A stretch of DNA of 64,000 nucleotides from Sphingomonas oligoaromativorans (GTDB taxonomy: Bacteria > Pseudomonadota > Alphaproteobacteria > Sphingomonadales > Sphingomonadaceae): positions 496,001-560,000 of the forward strand of contig NZ_JAASQK010000001.1 of the NCBI RefSeq assembly GCF_011762195.1, read 5' to 3'. This document shows, piece by piece, positions 26,046 through 34,227 of this stretch (within the stretch, counting starts at the first letter, position 1; each line of letters begins with the position of its first letter). Made by a program: the position numbers and the translations under genes. A model generated the notes under the pieces. That model worked only from the letters and a program-made list of their open reading frames with translations. It was not told where the DNA came from and searched no databases.

Positions 26046-26879
26046 ATGTACGCGAAGACCTATTACGCCACGCACCCGGCCATGATGGCGCACGCCTCGA
26101 ACGAGGATCTGCGGGACCGGCATCTGGTCTCCGGGCTGTTCCGGGCGGGCGAGATCGTGCTCACCTATTCGCATGGGGAGCGCTTCGTCATCGGCGGCGC
26201 GGTGCCGGGTGCTCTGCCGCTGGCGCTTCCCGCGCAGGACGAGCCGCCCTCCGCCGCCGGCCATCCGCTGCTCGAACGGCGCGAACTGGGTGTCGTGAAT
26301 ATCGGCGATCCGGGGCTGGTGACGGTCGATGGGGAGGCCATCGCGCTCGATCGCTACGAAGCGCTCTATGTGCCGATGGGATCGCGGGAGGTGCTGTTCG
26401 CCGGGGAGGGCGCGCGCTTCTATCTGCTGAGCGTGCCGGCGCATCGGGCTTGCCCGTTGCGCAAGCTCACATTGGCGGGCGCCCGGCCGCTGGAACTGGG
26501 TGGGCTGGAAACGTCCAACGACCGCACCGTCTATCAGCTCATCCTGCCGGGCTTGTGCGACAGCGCCTCGCTCTGCCTCGGGCTGACCATCCTGAAGCCG
26601 GGCAGCGTGTGGAACACGATGCCGCCGCATGTCCACGCGCGCCGATCCGAAATCTATCTCTATTTCGATCTGCCGGAGGACGGCCGCGTCTTCCATTACA
26701 TGGGCGAACCCGACGCGTTGCGGCACATCGTGATGGCGAATGAGGAGGCGGTGATCTCGCCGCCCTGGTCCGTGCATATGGGGGCGGGGACATCCGCCTA
26801 TGCCTTCATCTGGGCGATGGCGGGCGAGAATCTCGATTATACGGACATGGCGGTCTGCGACATCTGCCAGCTCCGGTGA
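26046..26879 (+). CDS. kduI: 5-keto-4-deoxyuronate isomerase
   Basis: Isomerises 4-deoxy-L-threo-5-hexosulose uronate to 3-deoxy-D-glycero-2,5-hexodiulosonate in pectin breakdown; cytoplasmic, 277 aa, essentially the E. coli length. The zinc ligands fall where expected: His195, His197 ([10 protein letters not shown]), Glu202 and His244 (WSVHMGAG). The start at 26046 lies just after the GH105 stop. The next pathway enzymes (KduD, KdgK, KdgA) are not in this window. Confidence 0.96.
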   Translation: MYAKTYYATHPAMMAHASNEDLRDRHLVSGLFRAGEIVLTYSHGERFVIGGAVPGALPLALPAQDEPPSAAGHPLLERRELGVVNIGDPGLVTVDGEAIALDRYEALYVPMGSREVLFAGEGARFYLLSVPAHRACPLRKLTLAGARPLELGGLETSNDRTVYQLILPGLCDSASLCLGLTILKPGSVWNTMPPHVHARRSEIYLYFDLPEDGRVFHYMGEPDALRHIVMANEEAVISPPWSVHMGAGTSAYAFIWAMAGENLDYTDMAVCDICQLR

Positions 26880-26905
26880 AGCGGCGATCCGTCCGCCATT
26901 GGAAA

Positions 26906-26920
26906 AGTTGTCACACAACT
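26906..26920. promoter_or_regulatory. GntR-type operator, copy 4
   Basis: AGTTGTCACACAACT, with perfect AGTTGT/ACAACT arms around a 3-nt centre, upstream of the TBDR gene. Confidence 0.88.
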
Positions 26921-26935
26921 AGTTGTCATACACAT
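26921..26935. promoter_or_regulatory. GntR-type operator, copy 5
   Basis: AGTTGTCATACACAT directly abuts copy 4 and matches 13 of 15 positions. The tandem arrangement suggests cooperative repression of the receptor gene. Confidence 0.78.
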
Positions 26936-27021
26936 CTCATCCTGCTACTCGGGAATGACAGGGTTGTCGTGAGGCGGATGCCTCGCGGTCGAAAAGAAAA
27001 TACGATCCAACGGAGATGAGG

Positions 27022-29388
27022 ATGTCGAAGGGGAATATCCGCCTGCGCACGGCCGTGAGCGTCGCCGCGCTGCTCGTTGCCGCGCCGGCCTGGGCACAGG
27101 CTGCCGACGTATCGGGTCCGCAGCAGACCGCCGATGCGCAGGGCGCGGGCAAAGGCGTCGCCGATATCGTCGTGACCGCGACCCGCCGTTCCGAGCGGCT
27201 TCAGGACGTGCCCGTCTCCGTCACCGCCGTGACCAAGGATGTGCTGGAACGACAGAATGTCCGCGACATCAACGATCTGACCAAGATCGTCCCCGGCCTC
27301 ACCATCACCTATGGCTCGCAGCCGGGCAATTTCAGCATCAACATGCGCGGCATCGGCACGCTGTCGAACGGCATCGCGGTGGAATCCGATGTCGCGGTCG
27401 TGATCGACGACGTGCCGGTGGGCTTTCAGGCCGCCGCCTTCAAGGATCTGATCGATGTCGAGCGGATCGAGGCGCTGAAGGGGCCGCAGAGCACGTTGTT
27501 CGGCAAGAGCGCCATCGCGGGCGTGCTCAACATCACCACGCAAGCGCCGACCGATCGCTGGACCGGCCACGCCACCGGCCTTGTGACCGGCGATCATGAG
27601 TGGCGTCTGGGCGGCACCATCTCCGGCCCGATCACCGATACGCTGAAGGTCCGCCTCACCGCAGCGCGCAACGATTTCGACGGCAATGTGAAGAATCTCA
27701 CCACCGGCGATCGGCTCAACGGCAGCAAGGGCTTCACGCTGACCGGCAAGCTTCAGTGGCAGCCGACCGACCAGATCAGCGTCTCGCTCCAGCCGCGCTT
27801 CAACCATACCGATGCGACCTGCTGCGTCAGCCCGATCAACTCGCTGTCGCCGGGGCTCTTCTATCAGGGCATCACCCAACTGCCGGAATCGACCGTGCTC
27901 GCCGGCATTCCGGTCAACGATCCGGCCAATGTGAAGGTGCGCAACGACGAGCGCGCGGGCGGCGACTCCCGCACCTATGGCGCGACCGTACACGCCAGCT
28001 ACACCTTCGACGACAACCAGATCCTGCCCGGCGCGACGCTCACCTATATCGGCTCGTTCGACCGTTATCGCCTGCACGATTATCAGGACATCGACGGCAC
28101 CGACGTGCCCTTCCTGCTCTATTTCCCGGTGGCGGCGCCGTCGGGCATCGACAGCGGCGCGCGCATTCACGGCAGCTTCCATGCGCGCTCGGTCACGCAG
28201 GAGGCGCGGCTCACTTCGCCCGGCGGGCAGCGGCTGCGCTACACCTTCGGCCTCTGGTATGCGCGCAATTCACTGGATCGCTATCTGGATCGCGGGCCGG
28301 TGCTTCAGTTCATCAAGTATCTCGCGACCAGCCATAACGAGAATTACTCCTTCTACTCCGATCTCGCTTACGATCTGACGCAGAAGATTTCGCTGATCGG
28401 CGGCTTCCGCCTCAACCGTCAGCATATCGATTATGGGTTCGACAATTATACCGCGGCCACGCCCTTCCATCTGGCGGGCGCCGATTCCGACAATGCGGTC
28501 ACCGGCAAGGTCGGCGCCGAATATCACTTCACCCGCGACAACATGGTCTATGCGACCTTCTCGACCGGCTATAAGGGGCAGGCCTATGATCTGGTCAGCA
28601 CCTTCAACGCGGCCGAAGCGGCGGCGGGGCCGGTGAGGCCCGAGACGGCGAAGAATTACGAGATCGGCTTCAAGAACAGCCTGTTCGATCATCGCCTGCT
28701 GTTCAACACCACCTTCTTCTGGACGGATTACAAGGGCTTCCAGACATCGGTGCAATCCTTCCTGCCGGACGGCACCTATCTCACCTTCCTCAATTCGATC
28801 GGCAAGCTGCGCACGCGCGGCGTCGAGGTGGACATGATCGCCCGGCCGACCAACCGGCTGAAGTTCAATGCCTCGGGTGCCTATGACGATGCCAAGGTCA
28901 TCGATTTCCCCTTCGGCCCCTGCTTCGGCGGGCAGACGGCGGCGCAGGGCTGCGTGCCCGATCCGCGCGTGACGGTGAACCCCGGCAAGGTCCAGAACCT
29001 CGATGGCAAGCGCCTGAACAACGCGCCCAAGTTCAAGTTCAATGTCGGCGGCGAATATGATTTCCCGATCGGCGGATCGCCGCTGGGCGGCTTCGTCACC
29101 TTCGATTATCGCTGGCAGAGCAGGATCAACTTCTCGCTGAACCAGGATCCGGTCACGGTCGAGAAGTCTTACGGCGTGTTTGATGCCACGGTCGGTGCCA
29201 GTGCGGGTGACGGGCGCTACAAGCTCACCGTCTTCGTCAACAACCTGTTCGACAAGCATTATGCCGTCGGTCTCGGCAACACCACCTCCGGCTTCAGCGC
29301 GCCGGGCGTGACGGCGTTTGGCACCAACTGGCAGCCGGCGCGCGACTCCTTCCGCTATGCGGGCGTCCGTTTCGACGTCGGCTTCTGA
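27022..29388 (+). CDS. TonB-dependent receptor of the pectin-oligosaccharide locus
   Basis: Outer-membrane transporter, 788 aa, complete. I chose the ATG at 27022 because GGAG lies 6 nt upstream; an in-frame ATG at 27016 has no room for a ribosome site. Signal peptide to AWAQA, TonB-box-like ADIVVTATRR, plug motif VERIEALKGPQSTLFGKSAIAGVLN, barrel ending in VRFDVGF with a C-terminal Phe. Two abutting GntR sites lie 87-116 bp upstream, tying it to uptake of uronate oligosaccharides. A vicinal Cys pair (DATCCVS) lies in the barrel. Confidence 0.95.
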   Translation: MSKGNIRLRTAVSVAALLVAAPAWAQAADVSGPQQTADAQGAGKGVADIVVTATRRSERLQDVPVSVTAVTKDVLERQNVRDINDLTKIVPGLTITYGSQPGNFSINMRGIGTLSNGIAVESDVAVVIDDVPVGFQAAAFKDLIDVERIEALKGPQSTLFGKSAIAGVLNITTQAPTDRWTGHATGLVTGDHEWRLGGTISGPITDTLKVRLTAARNDFDGNVKNLTTGDRLNGSKGFTLTGKLQWQPTDQISVSLQPRFNHTDATCCVSPINSLSPGLFYQGITQLPESTVLAGIPVNDPANVKVRNDERAGGDSRTYGATVHASYTFDDNQILPGATLTYIGSFDRYRLHDYQDIDGTDVPFLLYFPVAAPSGIDSGARIHGSFHARSVTQEARLTSPGGQRLRYTFGLWYARNSLDRYLDRGPVLQFIKYLATSHNENYSFYSDLAYDLTQKISLIGGFRLNRQHIDYGFDNYTAATPFHLAGADSDNAVTGKVGAEYHFTRDNMVYATFSTGYKGQAYDLVSTFNAAEAAAGPVRPETAKNYEIGFKNSLFDHRLLFNTTFFWTDYKGFQTSVQSFLPDGTYLTFLNSIGKLRTRGVEVDMIARPTNRLKFNASGAYDDAKVIDFPFGPCFGGQTAAQGCVPDPRVTVNPGKVQNLDGKRLNNAPKFKFNVGGEYDFPIGGSPLGGFVTFDYRWQSRINFSLNQDPVTVEKSYGVFDATVGASAGDGRYKLTVFVNNLFDKHYAVGLGNTTSGFSAPGVTAFGTNWQPARDSFRYAGVRFDVGF

Positions 29389-29401
29389 TGGCTCCCTCCG
29401 G

Positions 29402-29424
29402 GGCGGGGTTGTTCCGACCCCGCC
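29402..29424. other. GC hairpin after the receptor gene
   Basis: 8-bp stem GGCGGGGT / ACCCCGCC with a 7-nt loop, 14 bp after the stop codon and just before the true terminator. It may aid termination or 3'-end protection. Confidence 0.5.
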
Positions 29425-29433
29425 TCTGGCCCT

Positions 29434-29467
29434 GCCACCCGACGGCCCAGCCGCCGGGTGGCTTTTT
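29434..29467 (+). terminator. Rho-independent terminator of the pectin locus
   Basis: 8-bp stem GCCACCCG / CGGGTGGC followed by TTTTT, 46 bp after the TBDR stop. Confidence 0.9.
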
Positions 29468-29761
29468 GGGATCCCCGTATCCTGCGCGAGTGGTGTTGGA
29501 ACCGGGAAGAGAATTTCAGGTGAGTAAAGCCTTGTTCGAATGCATGTGAAAAGCAGGTCATGCCGCTCTTTCAGGATATTTCGTCGCGATAAGGACGCAT
29601 GGAACGGCACCCTGCAACGAGAGTGGCGGGAGTCCGATCCCGGTTGAACCTGCGTGCGTGGCTCAATTCATCGCGTTTTTCGAAACAAATCCCGTGCGAT
29701 GCTGTTTGATGAACATGGATTCGTGAACAGGACGGGTCCGCATAGAACAGGGGAGAGGGCA
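29468..29761. other. Non-coding stretch before the small membrane protein
   Basis: About 294 bp with no gene I can support. It ends in the strong GGGGAGAGGG ribosome site of the 40-aa ORF, so that gene's promoter probably lies here. Confidence 0.5.
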
Positions 29762-29884
29762 ATGGTCAGGAAATCCACGCGCCTTCCTGCGCGCCATTTT
29801 GACATGAAGGATCTGGCCGCGGTCATGGCGGTATCGATCGGATTGTGGATCATCATCATCCGGGCAATCCTTTCGCTGCACTGA
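29762..29884 (+). CDS. Small single-span membrane protein (40 aa)
   Basis: 40-residue ORF with a basic N-terminus (MVRKSTRLPARHF) and one strong membrane helix at about 18-37 (AAVMAVSIGLWIIIIRAILS). A GGGGAGAGGG ribosome site at 29750-29759 is ideally placed and argues that it is translated. It lies between the pectin-locus terminator and the HxlR gene, with no operon partner. No known family recognised. Confidence 0.6.
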   Translation: MVRKSTRLPARHFDMKDLAAVMAVSIGLWIIIIRAILSLH

Positions 29885-29926
29885 GCGAGCGCCGCCGGAC
29901 GTGAAGACTGGGCGGGTTGCGATCGC

Positions 29927-30289
29927 CTAGAGATCGTAGCTTGCCCTGTTCGCCTCGATCTCCGCGAGATGCTCGCGCGCCCATTCGCCAAGGTGCAGGA
30001 CGGGCTCAGCGAGGGACATTCCCAAGGGCGTCAACGCATATTCGACTTGCGGCGGCACCGTCGGATGGACGGTGCGCATCACCATGCCGTCGCGTTCGAG
30101 CGCTTTCAGCGTGCGGGTCAGCATCTGCTGGGAGATGCCGCCGACGGCGCGTTTGATCTCGTTGAAGCGCCGGGAATGCTCGCGCAGCGTCATCACCACC
30201 AGCACGGTCCACTTGTCGCCGACGCGCGCGAGGATGCCGCTGATCTTCCGGCAATCGCCATGCTCGACGAGAGGGGTAGGCATATCCAT
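29927..30289 (-). CDS. HxlR-family transcriptional regulator
   Basis: 120-aa winged-helix regulator with the HxlR core: Cys13 in EHGDCRKISGILARVGDKW, HTH in FNEIKRAVGGISQQMLTRTL and wing in ALERDGMVMRTVHPTVPPQ. Cys13 is where redox/quinone-sensing HxlR proteins (YodB, HypR) carry their sensor thiol. It is divergent from the azoreductase gene with GTGACC/GGTCAC repeats between, so it probably represses it and responds to electrophiles or diamide-like stress. Confidence 0.93.
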   Translation of the reverse strand: MDMPTPLVEHGDCRKISGILARVGDKWTVLVVMTLREHSRRFNEIKRAVGGISQQMLTRTLKALERDGMVMRTVHPTVPPQVEYALTPLGMSLAEPVLHLGEWAREHLAEIEANRASYDL

Positions 30290-30357
30290 GTGACCTGGTT
30301 CCGAAAATATGCGTTCTTGGCGACCTTGCCATGGTCACATAGCTGCTCCTGGTCACA
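30288..30357. promoter_or_regulatory. Candidate HxlR operators
   Basis: ATGTGACC at 30288-30295 is inverted relative to GGTCACAT at 30333-30340, and a third GGTCACA occurs at 30351-30357. All lie in or at the edge of the 88-bp divergent region between hxlR and azoR. Confidence 0.6.
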
Positions 30358-30377
30358 AATCCAGACCGGAGCCGACC

Positions 30378-30950
30378 ATGCAGTTGCTTCACATCGATTC
30401 CAGCATCCAGGGCGATCTTTCCGCCAGCCGTGCGATCACGGCCAGCGTCGTCGATCATATTCGCGCGGGGAAACCCGAGCTCGCGGTCGTGCGCCGCGAT
30501 CTGGTGGCCGAGCCGCTGCCCCATCTCACGCTCGATGCGATGGGCGGCGGGGATGTGCTGGAGGAGTTCCTTGCCTCGCAGATCGTCGTGATCGGAGCGG
30601 GCATGTATAATTTCACCATCCCGAGCCAGTTGAAGGCCTGGATCGATCGTATCCTGGTGGCGGGCAAGACCTTCCGCTACGGCGCCGAGGGACCGGAAGG
30701 CCTTGCGGGCGACAAGCGGGTCATCGTCGTGCTCGCGCGCGGCGGGGCTTATGGCGAAGGCGCGCCGGCGGCGGCGCTCGAACATGCCGAAACCTATCTG
30801 AAGGGCGTTCTCGCCTTCATCGGGATCAAGGCGCCGGAGTTCGTCGTCGCGGAAGGCCTGGCGTTCGGCGACGAAGCGCGCCATGCGGCGATATCGGGCG
30901 CGACCGATCGGGCGCGGCTTGCCGCATCGGATCTCTTGCAGGCGGCCTGA
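30378..30950 (+). CDS. azoR: FMN-dependent NADH-azoreductase / quinone reductase
   Basis: Flavodoxin-fold two-electron quinone/azo reductase, 190 aa. FMN contacts: SSIQGDLSASR near the N-terminus, GMYNFTIPSQLKAWIDRI and ARGGAYGEG. I use the ATG at 30378; the open frame to 30309 runs through the operator region. Divergent partner of the HxlR regulator. Its physiological role is probably quinone detoxification. Confidence 0.94.
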   Translation: MQLLHIDSSIQGDLSASRAITASVVDHIRAGKPELAVVRRDLVAEPLPHLTLDAMGGGDVLEEFLASQIVVIGAGMYNFTIPSQLKAWIDRILVAGKTFRYGAEGPEGLAGDKRVIVVLARGGAYGEGAPAAALEHAETYLKGVLAFIGIKAPEFVVAEGLAFGDEARHAAISGATDRARLAASDLLQAA

Positions 30951-30958
30951 AGGCGCGG

Positions 30959-30987
30959 AGGCGCCGGAGCCGGGTGTCCCGGCGCCT
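30959..30987 (+). terminator. Probable terminator hairpin after azoR
   Basis: 9-bp stem AGGCGCCGG / CCGGCGCCT with an 11-nt loop, 8 bp after the azoR stop. Only two T residues follow, so termination may be weak. Confidence 0.6.
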
Positions 30988-31003
30988 TCAATCGGGATCG
31001 CCG

Positions 31004-31234
31004 TCAGCTCTCGAAATGGAAGGCGGTGAAAAGGATGGCGATGGCCGCCCCGAAGGCCATGAGCATCGTGCCCGCAAGCCTCAACCCATAGGTGAGGGAA
31101 TCCTCCTCCGACGAATCCGCGAGCGGCGGGCGCTGCAATATCCGGCGGGCCAGATCCTGACGGAACGTCATGACGAACCCGGCACCCACCAGCAGCACCG
31201 CGAGGCCGTCGATCCAGATGAACAGATAGGCCAC
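31004..31234 (-). CDS. Small two-helix membrane protein, unknown
   Basis: 76 aa from a GTG at 31234 with AAGGGAAG about 7 nt upstream. Two membrane helices (about 3-22 and 51-71) flank a cytoplasmic-looking charged loop with RQDLARR and SSEEDS. No family recognised. Convergent with azoR and divergent from the S9 peptidase gene. Confidence 0.6.
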   Translation of the reverse strand: MAYLFIWIDGLAVLLVGAGFVMTFRQDLARRILQRPPLADSSEEDSLTYGLRLAGTMLMAFGAAIAILFTAFHFES

Positions 31235-31445
31235 GATGATCTTCCCTTTGAGCCCCCATCCGACGGGCGAATGATCGCGGCGCCCCGAATGCCCGGACGA
31301 CTATGGCGCCGCCCGCGGGCCGAGGCGAGCCATATGTTGGTGCCGATGCCGCCCTCCCTCTGCTGTTCTGTACCGGACCGCTTCCGTTTCGGTGTCCGGT
31401 GCGGCTATGACAGCTCCGTTCGGGGGGACGGGGCAGGAGCAGTTT

Positions 31446-33566
31446 ATGGGTGGCATGACGCGGCTGGGATGGGCGTTCGGCGTGGCTTCGGCCGTGATGA
31501 TGGCCGCGATGGGGCAGGCGGCGGAGCCCGCCGATCCGCATCTCGATCTCGAACAGATCGACGGCGCCCATGCCATGGCGACGGTGAAGGCCTGGAACGC
31601 CCGCACGCTCGCCAAACTGGAGAAGCAGCCGCATTTCGCCGAATATCGTTCGCGCGCGCTGGCGTTGCTGTCCGATCGCCAGAGGATCGCGACACCCGAT
31701 CAGGTTCTGGGCGATACGGTCCTCAACTTCTGGCAGGATGACGAGCATCCGCGCGGGCTGTGGCGCGCCTCGCCGCTGGCGGACTTCACCAGCGGAAAGC
31801 CGAGCTGGCGCACGCTTATCGACGTCGCCGCGCTCGGCAAGGCCGAGGGCCATAAATGGGTGTTCAAGGGCGCGACCTGCCTCTCGCCGGCTTATGTGCG
31901 CTGCATGGTCGCGCTGTCCGACGGGGGCGGGGACAGCGTCGTCGAGCGCGAATTCGACATGACGCGGGGCGCCTTCATTCCCGGCGGATTCAGCTTGCCC
32001 GATGCCAAGATGAGCGTGTCCTGGGCCGGTCCCGACGCGCTCTATGTCGCTACCGACTTCGGCCCCGGCAGCATGACCGATTCCGGCTATGCCCGCATCG
32101 TCAAGCTGTGGAAGCGGGGCACGCCGCTCTCCGCCGCGACGATGCTCAGCGAAGGCATGACATCGGACGTGTCGGTCAGCACCGACGTGATGGTCGACGG
32201 GGGCCGCACCTGGCCGATCCTGGTGCGCGGCGTCGATTTCTACCACCGCAAGGTCAGCCATATCGCGCCTGACGGCCGGCTGGTGCCGACCCCGCTGCCG
32301 GACGATGCGGAAATCGCCGACGTCATCGACGGCCGCGTGGTGGCAACGCTGAAGAGCGCGTGGCAGGGGCATCCGGCGGGCGCCGTGGTGGCCTATTCGA
32401 TCCCGGATCTGCTGGCGGGCCGGACACCGGCGATCGAAAGCGTGTTCGTGCCGAACGCCCATCAGGCCGTCGAGACGGTCGCGGCCAGCAAATCCGTTCT
32501 GTGGGTCAAGCTTCTGGACGACGTGTCCGGCCGGCTGCTGGCGCTGAAGCGTGGCGAGGACGGCCGCTGGACGGGACAGGCGACCGCCCTCCCGGACAAG
32601 TCCACCATCCATCTCGATGCGACGGCCTCGACCGCCGACAGGGCCTTCGTCACCGTGGAGGGGATGCTTACGCCGCCGACATTGTTCAGCGTCGCTCCCG
32701 ATCGGGCACCCGTCGCCGTGCAGTCGCTGCCGGCCCGCTTCGATGCCTCGAACATGGCGGTCGAGCAGCATTTCGCGACGTCGAAGGATGGCACGAAGGT
32801 TCCCTACTTCCTCGTCCGCCGGAAGGACGCGAAGGGGCCGGTGCCGGCCTATATCCATGCCTATGGCGGCTTCGAGCTGGCCCAGACGCCCAGCTATCTC
32901 GTCAACGAGCCTTATCGCTCGGGTCCGGCGGCGCTCTATTGGGTGGAGGAGGGCAATGCCTATGTCCTCGCCAATATCCGGGGCGGCGGCGAATATGGGC
33001 CGGGCTGGCACGACGCGGCGCTGCGTGAGAAGCGGCAGAACGCCTATGACGATCTCTACGCCGTCGCCGAGGATCTGGTGAAGGACGGGGTCACGCGGAA
33101 GGGGCGGATCGCGGTTTCGGGGCGCTCCAATGGCGGGCTGATGGCGTCGGTGGCGATCACCCAGCGGCCGGACCTGTTCGGCGCGGCGGTGATCGGATCG
33201 CCGCTCACCGACATGAAGCGCTTCTCGCACCTGCTCGCAGGTGCGTCATGGATGGGCGAATATGGCAATCCCGACGTGCCCGCCGACTGGGCGTTCATCC
33301 AGAAATATTCGCCTTATCAGAACCTCAAGCCGGGCGTGAAATATCCCACGCCCTTCATCTACACCTCCACCCGTGACGATCGCGTCCACCCCGGCCATGC
33401 CCGCAAGTTCGCGGCGCGACTGGAGGATTTCCACGATCCCTTCTTCTATTTCGAGGCGATCGAGGGCGGCCATGCGGCCGGCGTCGAGCCGCAGGAGGAC
33501 GCGCTGCGCGCCGCGCTGGTCACGGTCTATCTCAACCTCGAATTGCCGCATTCCGCGGCACGGTGA
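31446..33566 (+). CDS. Prolyl oligopeptidase family serine peptidase (S9A)
   Basis: Cleaves short peptides, usually after proline; 706 aa from the ATG at 31446, which has GGAG 8 nt upstream. Residues 1-25 form a signal peptide, so it is periplasmic. A seven-bladed propeller (about 70-430) precedes the alpha/beta-hydrolase domain with Ser561 (GRSNGG), Asp644 or Asp645 (STRDDRVHPGHARKF) and His676 (EGGHAAG). The oxyanion/propeller motif ANIRGGGEYGPGWHDA is present. A free-standing gene. Confidence 0.95.
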   Translation: MGGMTRLGWAFGVASAVMMAAMGQAAEPADPHLDLEQIDGAHAMATVKAWNARTLAKLEKQPHFAEYRSRALALLSDRQRIATPDQVLGDTVLNFWQDDEHPRGLWRASPLADFTSGKPSWRTLIDVAALGKAEGHKWVFKGATCLSPAYVRCMVALSDGGGDSVVEREFDMTRGAFIPGGFSLPDAKMSVSWAGPDALYVATDFGPGSMTDSGYARIVKLWKRGTPLSAATMLSEGMTSDVSVSTDVMVDGGRTWPILVRGVDFYHRKVSHIAPDGRLVPTPLPDDAEIADVIDGRVVATLKSAWQGHPAGAVVAYSIPDLLAGRTPAIESVFVPNAHQAVETVAASKSVLWVKLLDDVSGRLLALKRGEDGRWTGQATALPDKSTIHLDATASTADRAFVTVEGMLTPPTLFSVAPDRAPVAVQSLPARFDASNMAVEQHFATSKDGTKVPYFLVRRKDAKGPVPAYIHAYGGFELAQTPSYLVNEPYRSGPAALYWVEEGNAYVLANIRGGGEYGPGWHDAALREKRQNAYDDLYAVAEDLVKDGVTRKGRIAVSGRSNGGLMASVAITQRPDLFGAAVIGSPLTDMKRFSHLLAGASWMGEYGNPDVPADWAFIQKYSPYQNLKPGVKYPTPFIYTSTRDDRVHPGHARKFAARLEDFHDPFFYFEAIEGGHAAGVEPQEDALRAALVTVYLNLELPHSAAR

Positions 33567-33573
33567 GGGTCGA

Positions 33574-34170
33574 TCAACCCTGAGGCCGGCCGATCCCGTC
33601 GCTCTGTCGCCGGAATGTCAGAGCGACGATCTCGGGATTGTCTTCCCATCGCTCGCCGGCGGTGCCGTGGGTCTTCCGCCAGGAGGAACGAACCGCACCG
33701 ACCGGCGAAAGATCGGGAAGGCCGGGTTCGCCCGGCCACAGCCAGAACGGGCCGCCCCGCAAGGGAAAGGCGAGAGGCCCTTCCCGGACGGCTTCCGCTC
33801 TCGTCATGTCGTGCAGGCGGCAAATCTGCACGTCCTCGACGATCAATAGCGATCGGCAGGCCCATCGCGGCATGAGGCTGGCCGGAGTCCATGTCGCCCG
33901 CCAGTAGAGCTTGTCGGTCTCGACCTCATATCCCTGCGCATCCCGGAAGCGGAGTTGCCCGTCCCTGAACAGGACATAGGCGGCCGCTGACGGACGGGCC
34001 CAGTCTCCCCTGGTGCCGGTGGCCGGGGCGAAACTTTCCCGCACCCACAGGCGATCGCCCGGCCGGCAATGGGCCAAGGGTGAGGAGGCCAGCCGGCATG
34101 TCCGCGTCTTGCGGCCGGCGAGCAGCGCCCGGATCATCGGTGGAGAGAAATTGATCGGCCGATCGGTCAT
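33574..34170 (-). CDS. ASCH-like, phage-type hypothetical protein
   Basis: 198 aa. The opening INFSPPMIRALLAGRKTRTCRL, followed by GDRLWVRESFA, is typical of small ASCH-superfamily proteins found in prophages and scattered in genomes. The fold suggests RNA or nucleotide-modification binding, but no activity is assigned. No other phage gene is nearby, so it is a solitary accessory gene. Convergent with the S9 peptidase gene, 7 bp apart. Confidence 0.75.
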   Translation of the reverse strand: MTDRPINFSPPMIRALLAGRKTRTCRLASSPLAHCRPGDRLWVRESFAPATGTRGDWARPSAAAYVLFRDGQLRFRDAQGYEVETDKLYWRATWTPASLMPRWACRSLLIVEDVQICRLHDMTRAEAVREGPLAFPLRGGPFWLWPGEPGLPDLSPVGAVRSSWRKTHGTAGERWEDNPEIVALTFRRQSDGIGRPQG

Positions 34171-34227
34171 GGGTTTCGCGCGTATCGGCAGGATGGCTTT
34201 CCGGGCAAGGGCTTCCTTGGCGGGCCG

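Noticed and set aside
30006-33230. 1074-aa minus-strand frame spanning HxlR, azoR and the S9 peptidase gene
   Set aside because: It crosses three well-supported genes on the other frames and has no recognisable motif; typical antisense frame in GC-rich DNA.
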